A DNA stretch of 64,000 bases from Cellulophaga sp. L1A9 (lineage in GTDB: Bacteria; Bacteroidota; Bacteroidia; Flavobacteriales; Flavobacteriaceae), in the NCBI RefSeq assembly GCF_009797025.1, contig NZ_CP047027.1:620001-684000 (forward strand), in the 5' to 3' direction. The notes under the pieces were generated by a model, which did not search any database, was not told the DNA's origin, and saw only the letters and a program-made list of their open reading frames with translations. Positions 28,579 through 38,801 of the stretch are shown here, in pieces. A program made the position numbers and the translations under genes. Within the stretch, counting starts at the first letter, position 1. Each line of letters opens with the position of its first letter.

Positions 28579-30243
28579 TTATTTAACGCGTCTTAATGTA
28601 TTTACTTTAAGGGCTGCATTATTCGCTATATGTCTTTTATAATCCTGCGTATATAATGTTGCTATGGTACTATATTTTTCTGCAAGTTTATTATAACTTT
28701 TCCATGCTTTGTCGTAGGCCTTAATCCACTTTTGAACCTCTTTAGTGTCGCCTTGAACTACAGCATTATCCATATAGACAAGTGTTCTATATATTTTAAA
28801 TAACTTTAAACCATATTCCGAAGAGCCTATGGCATGATTTTTTGTTGCTTCATTTTGCCAATGAATTGATTTAGCTAACTTAACTATTTCTTTCCATTTT
28901 ACTATTGCTTCATCTTTTTGAGCTAAGTTTCTCTCTTGTTCTAAGGTACCTTTTACCACCATTGGCCAAGCAATCCCTTGATCTCTTGTCCACCATGGAT
29001 TCATATCGCTATAGGTACTGTTTCTACCCCTAACTACAGCTTCTGCAGAAAGTAAACATAGCTTTCTAAATTTAGTTATATCATCACCGGTTAAGTTTAA
29101 ACGTTCTTTTGCATATCGGTTAAATATAAACGCTTCAGACTTTTCAGTGTTTTGGCCCCATTGTGCCATAACCCAAGAATTTAAATCGCACCATAATTCA
29201 TCTTGAATATAGGGGCCGTCCCATCCACCACCACGAGACCATGTCCAAATGCCTGCATATAATTCAGGTTTAGTTTCAACAAATTCTTGAAGACTATTGA
29301 TACGTTCTTCTGGCATTCTAGCATGCTCTTCAAAACCATCTATAACGCCATTTGCAATATAATTTGGATACGCCCCTTTACCTTCATATTCACGAGCAGA
29401 TTGAACTTCAATAATTTGACGGTGACGTCCTTGACCAATCACTTTACTAAACTCGTTAGATCTATGAAAATCACCTTCGACATGCTTCACACTAATAATC
29501 AAATTTTTATGTGGAGCTATAGCATCACTAACTGCCATGTAATCATCCATATTCCTATCAAAGGCTCCCCAAGTACGGAAAATAAGATGTTTATCTCTTT
29601 TTACGCAGATTTCTTCTTTTAAGATATTAATTAATGGAATAATTGTTTTTTCTGGGTTTGTTTTATCCTTAATTGCTCCAAGGTGATAGGGTGCATCGTG
29701 TAAGTACGTTTCTCCTATACGCACAACCAAACCATCAAGATCAGGAAACTGATCGAACATCTCATTAATTTGAGCACGGATTAGTTTTTCAGTTAGAGCG
29801 TCATTAGGGTTTCCAAAGGTTTCTTGAATATTATATTTTTCAATTAATTTTTTAGGAAATAAAACAAGGTCTGACATTGCATAAATAGCAATTCCTTCTG
29901 CTTTAGATGCCTTATGCATTTGTTTAATCTGATCTGCCTTCTCATCGACCCATTTACGAAGTTTTGATCCCTTAGGTAAAATATCTGGATCTACAGATTC
30001 CCAATTAATAGCTAATGCAGGAGATTCAAAAAGAAAATACACCTTCCCATTATACCCCATTTCTTTAATAACTGCTGGGTCATTATATTTAGACACGTAT
30101 GGAGTTTCTCCAGGATTATGATGCACCATGTCTAAAATTAAAGGATTGTCTTTGTTATTTTGAGCCTCAACATTTGTTCCTAAAAAACTAAAAAGAAGAA
30201 AAATTGATAAGATTGTATTGTTTTTAAAACTTAAATTATTCAT
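28579..30243 (-). CDS. Secreted TIM-barrel-like protein, candidate glycoside hydrolase
   Basis: A 554-residue protein with a signal peptide (1-27, ending VEAQ). I do not recognise a named family with confidence. The layout (LILDMVHHNPGETPYVSKY, PDLDGLVVRIGETYLHDAPY, HLIFRTWGAFDR, IIEVQSAREYEGKGAYPNYI, GIWTWSRGGGWDGPY, then a helical C-terminal half) resembles GH67-like alpha-glucuronidases and other (beta/alpha)8 hydrolases. The Glu in RIGETY and one in EVQSAREYE are candidate catalytic acids. It is 17 bp downstream of the GH78 gene in the same direction, so it probably acts on the same glycan. Confidence 0.6.
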   Translation of the reverse strand: MNNLSFKNNTILSIFLLFSFLGTNVEAQNNKDNPLILDMVHHNPGETPYVSKYNDPAVIKEMGYNGKVYFLFESPALAINWESVDPDILPKGSKLRKWVDEKADQIKQMHKASKAEGIAIYAMSDLVLFPKKLIEKYNIQETFGNPNDALTEKLIRAQINEMFDQFPDLDGLVVRIGETYLHDAPYHLGAIKDKTNPEKTIIPLINILKEEICVKRDKHLIFRTWGAFDRNMDDYMAVSDAIAPHKNLIISVKHVEGDFHRSNEFSKVIGQGRHRQIIEVQSAREYEGKGAYPNYIANGVIDGFEEHARMPEERINSLQEFVETKPELYAGIWTWSRGGGWDGPYIQDELWCDLNSWVMAQWGQNTEKSEAFIFNRYAKERLNLTGDDITKFRKLCLLSAEAVVRGRNSTYSDMNPWWTRDQGIAWPMVVKGTLEQERNLAQKDEAIVKWKEIVKLAKSIHWQNEATKNHAIGSSEYGLKLFKIYRTLVYMDNAVVQGDTKEVQKWIKAYDKAWKSYNKLAEKYSTIATLYTQDYKRHIANNAALKVNTLRRVK

Positions 30244-30260
30244 TTTTTTATTTTATAATT

Positions 30261-32471
30261 CTAATTAAAGATTTCAATAATATTACTCCCTGATTCTAGT
30301 GGAATATGACTTATACTATTTAGTATTATTTTATTATTTACTTTTATCTTTGATGATGTCTTTACTTCAAACTCCGCTTTCATATTTGCAGGAACTTCTA
30401 TGACATACTTTTCTATTTTGTTTTCTTGTAAAGTATAAGAGGCTTTAATTTGTCCTCTTAAAGTTGGCACAACCACGGAGCTGGTCTTTAAACCTCCTAA
30501 TTGTGGTTTTATAGAAGCTAAAGAGTACCCTGGAGTTTTAGGCTGAATTCCCCACAAATATCTTGGAATAATGTTTGCTGGAGCCGCTCCCCATGCGTGG
30601 TTCCAATCTGCATTTGGTTTATACTTCATATCCCAAGCTTCTAATGTCATTGTTGACCCAATTTTAATCATATTGTACCAACTTCTATCATGTTTTGCCG
30701 TCATTAGCGTCAATGCATATTCACTTTCATTTGCGTTATAAAGTGCTTCTAATAAATATTGTGCACCATAAACACTACACGCCATTCCTCTTGTTTTAAT
30801 AAATGCTACAACCGATTCAATATGATTTTCTGGAACTAAATTAAAAGCTAATGCCATCATATTAGAGTGAAGCGAGGCATGATCTGTTCCTTCTCCATCT
30901 ACATAAACTCCTAATTTGGTGTCAAACAATTTACTATTAATAGTTTCCTTTACTTTTAAAGCTAACTTTTCAAAAGTTACCTTTTCATCAGCCTTATTTA
31001 AAACTTCGGCAAATTCTGCCATGATTACCAAGTTTTTATAGTATAGGCTATTAATTACCGTATTAATTGGTTTAAAAACAAAACCATCACGCTCCCCTTC
31101 TTTTGTTGCTAATTTCCAACCTGTATCTCTTTGTGCTGGCGGCCAATCTACAATATCTTTCATCTTTACTTTAGGATCTTTAAATCCTAACTTTTCCATG
31201 AATTCAGGAGTTGCTTTACTAGAACTAATAAGCCCATCCTCTCTACGCAATTCCATCAACGTTTTAAACTTCAACTCATCATAATACTTTTCTATAAGTT
31301 CCGTATTTCCCGTGTACATATAATCCGCATAAAACATAAGTGCTACGTGCAATTGCCATTCTGTTGGCCATGTAGGTTGCTCCATAAAATGTTCTATGGT
31401 TTGCCTTGCGATAGCATATTCTCTATCGGTAGTATAATGGCTTAATTGATTTAAATAGGCATCTGCTTCGTAAGGTATTCGCTCTCTATCTCCATCAACA
31501 TATAACCCCGTAAATGTGGTTGCTTTAATCGTATATTTACACAAATTCCAAACTTCATTTAAAACACTGTTAGAACTTTCAAAGTGACTCATATTATCTT
31601 CCCAATAACCGAAATAGGCTAATTGAGTAAAATCTTGAGATTGTATAGCACCTTTTAGATTTTCTACTTCAACATATCTAAAGGGCATTAAAACAGGGAA
31701 CGCATCTGGCAGTTGTATTGCTCCTGGCTTGGTATTTCTTTTATCTGGTTTAATAGCTAAAGTATAGCTACTTTGTTCTGGATTTACCGGTACTTTTATT
31801 TCTTGATAACGAATAGTCCCTTTAGGTTTTCTGTTTATTTTTTGATCTACAAGCTGCTCACCAATAAAAAAAACAAGTGTGTCCTGTATGGTTGTTTTGT
31901 AATTAAATTCTAATGTTGAAAATACAGCCTTACCAAAATCTATAAAATAAGAACTATCTGTAATTTGTTTAAATACGACAGGTTTTATATGCTCTATTTT
32001 AAAACTATTCGCACTTGTTATGATATCCTTCCTAACTCCAATTTTAAAACTTTGAAATTCTGAATACAGACTTTCAGTATTCTTTTCGTCCCAAACTTTG
32101 ACTTTCCAAAAATAAGTCTGACCAACATCAAGCCCAGTTCCTTTTATTTCTATATCAATAGATTGATTGCTAGCTATTTTTCCTGAATCCCATACATCTC
32201 CATTATTATTTTCTACAGCTATTTTAGATGACGAAACCAATACTTGAAAGGCAGATTGCTCTACTATTGTACTCGGTAATTCCCATGCAAACTCAGGTTT
32301 ATCATCTATAATTAATACCTCTTGTGGTTGCCTAATATACTCCACAGATAACCCTAAAGGCGTTATGTCTGTATCGTTTTCTATATGATGATAAGATTTA
32401 CACCCCACAATAAAAACCGTACTAATTAATAGCACATACAGCATTGAATTTTGAAACCTTTGTTGTTGCAT
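30261..32471 (-). CDS. GH78 alpha-L-rhamnosidase-type lipoprotein
   Basis: A predicted (alpha/alpha)6-barrel exo-enzyme removing terminal alpha-L-rhamnose. The reading frame is open upstream to 32582, but the start at ATG 32471 is preferred because it gives a clean lipoprotein signal (ending IVGC) and begins 19 bp after the stop of the preceding GH43. In order: Ig-like N-terminal domain (residues about 40-160, PEFAWELP... QSAFQVLVSS), beta-sandwich, then the barrel with the GH78 catalytic-region motif DGDRERIPYEADAYLNQ, WPTEWQLH and a C-terminal beta domain. Rhamnose specificity is inferred from the family. Confidence 0.87.
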   Translation of the reverse strand: MQQQRFQNSMLYVLLISTVFIVGCKSYHHIENDTDITPLGLSVEYIRQPQEVLIIDDKPEFAWELPSTIVEQSAFQVLVSSSKIAVENNNGDVWDSGKIASNQSIDIEIKGTGLDVGQTYFWKVKVWDEKNTESLYSEFQSFKIGVRKDIITSANSFKIEHIKPVVFKQITDSSYFIDFGKAVFSTLEFNYKTTIQDTLVFFIGEQLVDQKINRKPKGTIRYQEIKVPVNPEQSSYTLAIKPDKRNTKPGAIQLPDAFPVLMPFRYVEVENLKGAIQSQDFTQLAYFGYWEDNMSHFESSNSVLNEVWNLCKYTIKATTFTGLYVDGDRERIPYEADAYLNQLSHYTTDREYAIARQTIEHFMEQPTWPTEWQLHVALMFYADYMYTGNTELIEKYYDELKFKTLMELRREDGLISSSKATPEFMEKLGFKDPKVKMKDIVDWPPAQRDTGWKLATKEGERDGFVFKPINTVINSLYYKNLVIMAEFAEVLNKADEKVTFEKLALKVKETINSKLFDTKLGVYVDGEGTDHASLHSNMMALAFNLVPENHIESVVAFIKTRGMACSVYGAQYLLEALYNANESEYALTLMTAKHDRSWYNMIKIGSTMTLEAWDMKYKPNADWNHAWGAAPANIIPRYLWGIQPKTPGYSLASIKPQLGGLKTSSVVVPTLRGQIKASYTLQENKIEKYVIEVPANMKAEFEVKTSSKIKVNNKIILNSISHIPLESGSNIIEIFN

Positions 32472-32490
32472 TATCAGTATAATTATTTTT

Positions 32491-33414
32491 TTACAATGAA
32501 TATTCAATCGGAACAATTGTTCCATCTTCTCTAAACGCCATTTTTTCAAAACAAGCCGATCTTTTATGTAAAGAACCATCATTTACGTCGCCAAGATGAT
32601 AGAAGAAATACCACTCCTTTTTAAATTCAATAACAGACGTGTGATTAGGTACTTTTGGAGCATTTGGAGCTGATACTTCTTTTTAAGTTGCATACTTTTT
32701 TGGTAAGGGGGTATCTGCCATCGAATAGATAGTTACAGGCCCGACTCTTGCTCTAAAATAATAGAGACAATCTTTTTTAAATACATGTACCGCTTCGCTT
32801 ACCGTTTCTTCACTTAAACGAAACCAAGGTCCATCAAGTTCAATCATGTTATCTTTTAATTTTGCTCCCATAATATGTGCTCCAGGTTCACCTATATTTA
32901 CTTTATGATCGTTACCATAAATAAAAGCTAGCCCATCATCGTCTACAAAAACTGTAGGATCAAAAATCGTGGTAATTTTATCAGTTACAGCTTCCTCCCA
33001 AGGTCCAATTGGTGTTTTACTTTTTGCTACACCAATATTTGTTTTATTATAAGGAAAATACAAATAATACCAGCCCTCTTTATAAGCCGCATCTGGTGGG
33101 CTCATTTGACCACCTGCCCAGTTATATTTTCTAGCTTCTAGAACGACTCCATGGTTAATCCACGTTTTGAAATCTGTAGATTCTAGAATCACATAATCTT
33201 GCATAGTTTTATATGAAACAGCATCAGTAGCATCTCTAGAACAATACACATAAACCGTATCATTAAAAACTTCAGCAGCAGGATCTGCAGCATATACAAA
33301 ATTTTTATCGCTTTTATTTAAAATGGGATTTTGCGCATTTGTATTTTGTACTATCACCGCAAAAAGCAACAGTTTAATAGTCTTAAGATTAAATACATTT
33401 ATGATGTGTTTCAT
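32491..33414 (-). pseudogene. GH43 glycosidase interrupted by one in-frame stop
   Basis: Residues 1-243 read as a secreted five-bladed-propeller GH43 enzyme (signal peptide ending TNAQ; Asp44 in YAADPAAE; FDPTVFVDDDG; EAVHVFKKD with the general-acid Glu, where EAPH is usual). The frame then meets TAA at 32683-32685. It continues without any shift for another 63 codons with unmistakable GH43 sequence (KEVSAPNAPKVPNHTSVIEF, then KKEWYFFYHLGDVNDGSLHK) to a final TAA at 32491-32493. A single base change, or a small indel restored nearby, therefore splits the protein. The truncated product lacks the last blade and is probably inactive. Confidence 0.82.
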
Positions 33415-33493
33415 TAAAATATCATTTAAAATTCTACTAATAATGACTTCTTATCAATCATTATTTTTTTCAATAATTGTTTCCGGACTACAA

Positions 33494-35797
33494 TTAAAAA
33501 CTCGTCACAGAACTATCTATTGGCAATAATTCTTCTCCCTGTAAAGCGAACTTCGCTTCAATAACTCTTGGTGTATCACTTGGTCTATATTTAATTGTTA
33601 TGGGATGCCATCCTTGTTTTAAAGCTACTTTTCCATACCGTTTTCTAGGTCCGTGCCACCCACTATTATCAACTATTATTTTATCATTAATAAAAAATAT
33701 ATCTCCGCCATCAGAACGTGTTTCAAATTCGTAAATACCATCTTTCTTAGCATTAAAATACCCTTGATAAACAACAGAAAATCTCTTTTCATCTTTTAAA
33801 TCTCCTAAAGCAATACTATCTACTTTTGTAAAGTTTAAGGTATTAGGTATTTTAATATCTTCCATATTTATAATTTTTCCTTTGACTACCCATCTTTTTA
33901 ATCCTTTTTCTTCTGGAGTTATAGCTACAGATTCTATGTAATTTTTGCGAACAACTTTTGTTGATTTTAAGTCGTTATAAATTTCTCCTTTATAAGAGCG
34001 CGCCTTGATTTCAATAATATCATTTACAATGAAAGGTGCTTCATACTTTAAAGACTCTTTTGTTGGTACTGTTCCGTCAAGTGTATAATATATTTCTACT
34101 CCCTCTAACTCATAAGCTAAGTTTAAACGCACAGATGCATGGTCTACAATAGCTATTTCTTTATCCAATCCTTCAACCGCAGGAATGTAGTAGTACACAT
34201 CTAAAGCATCTAACCTCTTGTATTGTTTTTCGACACGAGTATTAAATATTTTAAAATCTTTGTTTTCTTTAGGTGCCCAAGCATTTTCTGCAACGGCCAA
34301 CATTCTAGGAAATGCCTGATATTGTAAACGTTTGTAATTAGGAATTCTTTCTGACCATAAATTTGCTTGTATTCCTAAAACATTATTTTCTTCTTCAGGT
34401 GTAAAATCTGCAGGAATTGGCTCATAATTATATACTCCTTCTAGCGTAGTTCCTTCATTTAAATAATCAAAATAATAAGCGGCAGTTGTCGTTACCACTA
34501 CTCCATTTCCATTTTCTGCTGCAATTTTAGGGGAATCAGGAAACCAATTTCTCCACCACATAACATTGGCACTTTTGGTTAAACCGCCGGTTACAATTTC
34601 ATCCCAACCCATAAACTCTTTTCCTTTAGAATTTAAAAACTGTTCTATATCTCTATTAAAAAATGATTGTAATTCATGCTCATCTTTGAGATTATTATCT
34701 TTTATCACTTTTTGACAATGCGGACACTTTTCCCATGACTTAACATTTACTTCATCACCGCCAATATGAACATATTTTGCAGGGAATAATTCTACAACTT
34801 CGCTTAGAACATTTTTCATAAACTCATAGGTCGTATCTTTTCCTAAGTATGTTGGATAGGTAAATACCGTATCCCAACCAGATTCTTCATTACAAGATAG
34901 AAAGGGGTAATTGTCAATCGCCGATTTAAAGTGACCAGGCATGTCTATTTCGGGAACTACTGTAATACATCTATCATCAGCATAAGAGACAATTTCTTTA
35001 ATTTGTTCCTGAGTAAAAAAACCACCATACTTGCGTTCTCCATCCACTTGCTTAAAGTTAGATTCATCGATAGTATAAAGTTTATTTTCAACCGATCTAT
35101 CTATACAGATAGTATCTTGATTGTTTGGTGTTCTCCAAGCTCCTTTTTCAGTTAATAAGGGGTACTTTTTAATCTCAACTCTCCAACCTTGATCATCTGT
35201 TAAATGCATGTGATAGGTATTTAACTTGTATAATGCCATATTATCTAAAAAGTCTTTTACTTCATTTATATTAAAAAAATGACGGCTAAAGTCCATGTGC
35301 ATTCCTCGCCATTCAAAACGTGGCTCATCTTCAATAACTACACATGGCACAAACCAATCTGCCTTGATTTTCTCTTTGCTTTCTATTGCAATTGGTAGTA
35401 ACTGTCTAATCGTTTGAATTGCATTAAAAAAACCACTTTCTTCTGATGCTTTAACTGTTATTATTGTTGGGTTTATAGTTAAAGTGTAAGCTCCTTTTTT
35501 TAAACCTTCTGTATTTTCAAAAATTATAGCTTCTTCAGTTTTATCATTTACTACTTGTAAATGATAATCTGCGGCATTATTAAATAATCCTAAAAGGTAG
35601 TTTACTGCTTTTTGCTGAATTTCGTCTTGTAATACAATTTTAGTCTCAGGCTTAAATTGAAATGAACTTTCTTTTAACTCAAAACTCAAAGGCTTTGGCA
35701 CTATAGAAATGTCTTCTTGCGAAAATGTAGGTTTTGGCTTTTGCGCACAGGATGCTATAAATAATGCAATTAGTACTAAGGATATAAAATTTCTCAT
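33494..35797 (-). CDS. GH20 beta-N-acetylhexosaminidase lipoprotein with PA14-like tail
   Basis: A 767-residue lipoprotein (signal ending IASC, Cys17). A GH20 N-terminal alpha/beta domain (about 25-150) is followed by the TIM barrel: RWRGMHMD-type start WRGMHMDFSRHFF, HMHLTDDQGWR, and the catalytic pair Asp348-Glu349 in YVHIGGDEVNVKSWEKC. After the barrel come a chitobiase C-terminal-like domain (about 530-610) and a PA14-like domain (about 620-760, GYFNAKKDGIYEFETRSDGG). It removes terminal beta-GlcNAc/GalNAc or related sugars. It is an intact member of the otherwise decayed second locus. Confidence 0.94.
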   Translation of the reverse strand: MRNFISLVLIALFIASCAQKPKPTFSQEDISIVPKPLSFELKESSFQFKPETKIVLQDEIQQKAVNYLLGLFNNAADYHLQVVNDKTEEAIIFENTEGLKKGAYTLTINPTIITVKASEESGFFNAIQTIRQLLPIAIESKEKIKADWFVPCVVIEDEPRFEWRGMHMDFSRHFFNINEVKDFLDNMALYKLNTYHMHLTDDQGWRVEIKKYPLLTEKGAWRTPNNQDTICIDRSVENKLYTIDESNFKQVDGERKYGGFFTQEQIKEIVSYADDRCITVVPEIDMPGHFKSAIDNYPFLSCNEESGWDTVFTYPTYLGKDTTYEFMKNVLSEVVELFPAKYVHIGGDEVNVKSWEKCPHCQKVIKDNNLKDEHELQSFFNRDIEQFLNSKGKEFMGWDEIVTGGLTKSANVMWWRNWFPDSPKIAAENGNGVVVTTTAAYYFDYLNEGTTLEGVYNYEPIPADFTPEEENNVLGIQANLWSERIPNYKRLQYQAFPRMLAVAENAWAPKENKDFKIFNTRVEKQYKRLDALDVYYYIPAVEGLDKEIAIVDHASVRLNLAYELEGVEIYYTLDGTVPTKESLKYEAPFIVNDIIEIKARSYKGEIYNDLKSTKVVRKNYIESVAITPEEKGLKRWVVKGKIINMEDIKIPNTLNFTKVDSIALGDLKDEKRFSVVYQGYFNAKKDGIYEFETRSDGGDIFFINDKIIVDNSGWHGPRKRYGKVALKQGWHPITIKYRPSDTPRVIEAKFALQGEELLPIDSSVTSF

Positions 35798-36352
35798 CTC
35801 TTGGGTTTATTCTCTGTTAGTTTGTATTGGTGCTTAAATTTTAAAAATTGCTCTTCGGTAGCTAACCCCATCATATTATATTTACGATGCTTTGTTCTTT
35901 CAGCGGCTTTATTTAAAAAATCCAGATGTACATTTACTGGTAAACCTTCTGTTTTTTTTGTAGCTAGGTTTATTATCTAAAGGCGGAAGTGATTTAACTT
36001 TGGTTTTAAATGTATTAAAATCTGTTCCATTTTAGCGTTTTCAAGACTCCAATCACTTCCCAACTTTCCAACAGACCTAATGCCCTCTATTCGGTTTTTA
36101 CACAACTCAGATATAAAAATCATATCCTCTGAATTGTCGCCTATATAACCAAAATACTATTAGGCATAACGCTTTTTAATACATCAAGATGAGTTCCTGT
36201 CCTTTCGGTTACCAAAACCGTATTGCTATCTTTTCTTGAATAAATTAAATTTCGTTCCGTTTTATTTGAACCGGACTTTGAGCTGATCCTACAAGCCTTG
36301 AAAATAGCTTACAAATAATGCCGAAAAACCTTTTACATTTATTGTAATGCGT
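35798..36352 (-). pseudogene. Decayed coding stretch, family not recognised
   Basis: No intact gene in 555 bp. The minus strand holds protein-like runs in different frames separated by stops and shifts: SNTVLVTERTGTHLDVLKSV and MPNSIL, then YIGDNSEDMIFISELCKNRI and EGIRSVGKLGSDWSLENAKM in another frame, then EGLPVNVHLDFLNKAAERTK and YNMMGLATEEQFLKFKHQY just before the GH20 gene. The stretch is best explained as one former gene of the minus-strand locus with several lesions. I could not name its family. Confidence 0.5.
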
Positions 36353-37651
36353 TTATTTAATTTTTAGTTTTAATATTTCATCTATATCATCAATACTATC
36401 ACTATCTAAATAAACAAAAGTTCCTTCTTTAGTTTGCTTAAACTTTACGCTTTCACCTTCAAAGGTTGTTACCGATTTTACTCTTTCTTTTAACTCTGGA
36501 ATAAAAAAGTAAGGCTCTGAAGAAGGATTTAAAATATGCATATACAAAGTTTTGTCCTTTCGAGTTATTGTTCCCCAATTTTGAGATGTTATTACATTAC
36601 CCCTTGTGCCATAAATACTCTCTCCGTATTTAGTTGTCCAGTCTCCAATTTCCCCTAAAGTCTCCACAAATTCTGGCTGAATTTTACCGTTTGGCATAGG
36701 ACCTACATTTAATGATAAATTTCCGTTTTTACCCGCAGCATTTACTAAAAAATGAATTAATTGCTTCGTAGATTTAAACTTTTTATCATAAATACTATAT
36801 CCCCATTTGCCAGCCATAGTAGCACAAGACTCTAATGGTAACTGACTTACTTCTACGCCATCACTAAATCCTCCATGGTTTTCTCCTGGTAAATCGCGCT
36901 CAAAAGTTTGAATATCATCTCCTGGTATAGGTTGTATATGATGATTGTTTGCTATTAATGTAGTTGGACTCAATTTATGAATTAGAGAATAGATTTCATC
37001 ATATTGCCAATTGGCTCCTTTTTGATCCCAATGACCATCAAACCAAATCATTCCTATTTCTCCATAATTAGTAAGTAGTTCCGTAAGTTGTGCTTTCATA
37101 AACTCAACATAATTATTCCATGCTTCGGCATCTCCTTTTTTACCATTTTTGTAATCATCACGCTTCCAGTCGAGTAAAGAATAGTAAAAGTTTAATTTAA
37201 TCCCTTCTTTTTTACATGCCGCTGCTAATTCTTTTAAAGGATCTCTACCAAATGGTGTAGCATCGACAATATTAAAATCACTCGCATCGGTATCAAACAT
37301 GCTAAAACTGTCATGATGACGAGAGGTTATGGTAATGTATTTCATACCCGCATCTTTAGCTAGCTTAACCCATTCTTCTGCATTAAAATCTTGCGGATTA
37401 AAAAAATCTGGTAAACGTTCGTAATTATCTGCATTTATCTTCTTTAAAAACATCACCCATTCTCCATCTGCCAAAATGCTATAAACACCCCAGTGAATAA
37501 ACATCCCAAATTTCATATCTTGAAATTCTTCACGTGCCTCCAAATTACCTTCAGTTGGCGTATAATCTGGCATGGGATACTCATACTTTTTTTGAGCATG
37601 TATTGCGGTTATTGTTAAAACTAATACGGCTAGAAAAAATAACTTCCTCAT
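36353..37651 (-). CDS. GH29 alpha-L-fucosidase (third)
   Basis: A 432-residue secreted protein: signal peptide 1-20 (AIHAQ), then the GH29 core with MKFGMFIHWGVYSI (47-60), ITSRHHDSFSMFD (His112, His113) and IGMIWFDGHWD with nucleophile Asp205. The short C-terminal region (about 360-432) is a single small beta domain. The classical motifs and size fit the GH29-A/B core architecture. It lies 25 bp downstream of the truncated GH92 gene in the same direction, so it belongs to the second, partly decayed locus rather than to the fucoidan operon. Confidence 0.93.
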   Translation of the reverse strand: MRKLFFLAVLVLTITAIHAQKKYEYPMPDYTPTEGNLEAREEFQDMKFGMFIHWGVYSILADGEWVMFLKKINADNYERLPDFFNPQDFNAEEWVKLAKDAGMKYITITSRHHDSFSMFDTDASDFNIVDATPFGRDPLKELAAACKKEGIKLNFYYSLLDWKRDDYKNGKKGDAEAWNNYVEFMKAQLTELLTNYGEIGMIWFDGHWDQKGANWQYDEIYSLIHKLSPTTLIANNHHIQPIPGDDIQTFERDLPGENHGGFSDGVEVSQLPLESCATMAGKWGYSIYDKKFKSTKQLIHFLVNAAGKNGNLSLNVGPMPNGKIQPEFVETLGEIGDWTTKYGESIYGTRGNVITSQNWGTITRKDKTLYMHILNPSSEPYFFIPELKERVKSVTTFEGESVKFKQTKEGTFVYLDSDSIDDIDEILKLKIK

Positions 37652-37676
37652 CTTTTATTATTCTTTTGTGTTCTGG

Positions 37677-38801
37677 TTAATTTAATTTTGGTTCTGGTCC
37701 CATTTCCATTTCTAAAATGCCACCCTGTGTAATTTCCTCGTGTGATATCCAATATCTATCTAATGGTTCTCCATTTAATTTCATAGATTGGATGTAAATA
37801 TTTCCTTTTGAATTATTATTTGCAATAATTTCAAATGTTTTTCCAGTGTAATAGTTCCTATCCAATTGAATTTTAATGTGACCAAAAACAGGACTTGTTA
37901 TTTGATATTTATTATCACCTGGGTTTATTGGGTGTATCCCAATTGATGCCAGTACATACCAGGCAGACATTTGTCCTACATCTTCATTACCACATAATCC
38001 ATAGGCATCCGTACCATACGCATCACTACATATTTTACGGGTATATTTTTGAGTCAAATAAGGAACACCCGCTTCGTTTAACATAAATGGTACATGGTGG
38101 ACAGGTTCGTTAGGGTGGTTGTAATAATTGTTCCAAAGAAAATCTTCTGGTGTTTTTTCGAAGAAAGAAATCAATTCGTTTTTAAAAGCTTCTTCGCCTC
38201 CCATAAGTTCTTTTAAACCCTTTATATCATGAGGTACAAACCAACCCTGTTGGTATGGGTTGCTTTCTATACAACCTTGACCATGCACTGTTTTTCCTTT
38301 CCATTCTAACCAAGTTCCTGTGCTATCTTTTGCCCTAAACCAGTTCACCTCATCATTCCAGATATTCTTATAGTTTTTGCTTTTTATTAAATACTCTTCT
38401 GCAATAGCATCTTTCCCTAAAGACTTTGCAAAAGTGGACAAAGCCCAATCAGAATAAGCATATTCTAATGTTTTAGATATGTGATTATTAGAATATCCTA
38501 AGGTTCCATTCCCTGTATGATCAACGGTGTTTTTAGAATAGGTAAATGCTTTTTCTATATCGTAATTACGAATTCCTTTTTGATACGCATCATTAATAAC
38601 TGACACTGCCGGATTCCCCAACATTACACCAGAATAAGAATTTAACATCTCCCAACGTGGCAAGTATTCTTTACCACTTAATTCCGCCATTTGTAATAAT
38701 GAATTAATTTCATCATTTACCAATGTGGGATTGATGATCGTTTGAAGTGGATTTTTTGCCATCGAGAACGGATGTAAATACTTTGTACCAAGTGCAACCA
38801 C
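37677..38801 (-). pseudogene. Truncated GH92 alpha-mannosidase, C-terminal half only
   Basis: GH92-like sequence starts at about NPLQTIINPTLVNDEINSLL (38753) and runs to the end, with LPRWEMLNSYSGVMLGNPAV, YQQGWFVPHDIKG and GNEDVGQMSAWYVLASIGIH. GH92 enzymes are about 750 residues in two domains. Here the whole N-terminal beta-sandwich and the start of the catalytic barrel are missing, and there is no signal peptide. The ~16 residues in front (MVALGTKYLHPFSMAK) are antisense to the neighbouring SusD fragment. An ATG exists but the product should be neither exported nor functional. Confidence 0.82.

Noticed and set aside
32472..32582. Upstream extension of the GH78 protein
   Set aside because: These 37 codons overlap the end of the GH43 gene in another frame and would hide the lipoprotein signal; the ATG at 32471 is preferred.
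38747..38789. ATG 38747 as the true start of the SusD-like gene
   Set aside because: The first ~14 codons are antisense to GH92 sequence and have no SusD similarity or lipoprotein signal. The start is an accident of the rearrangement.
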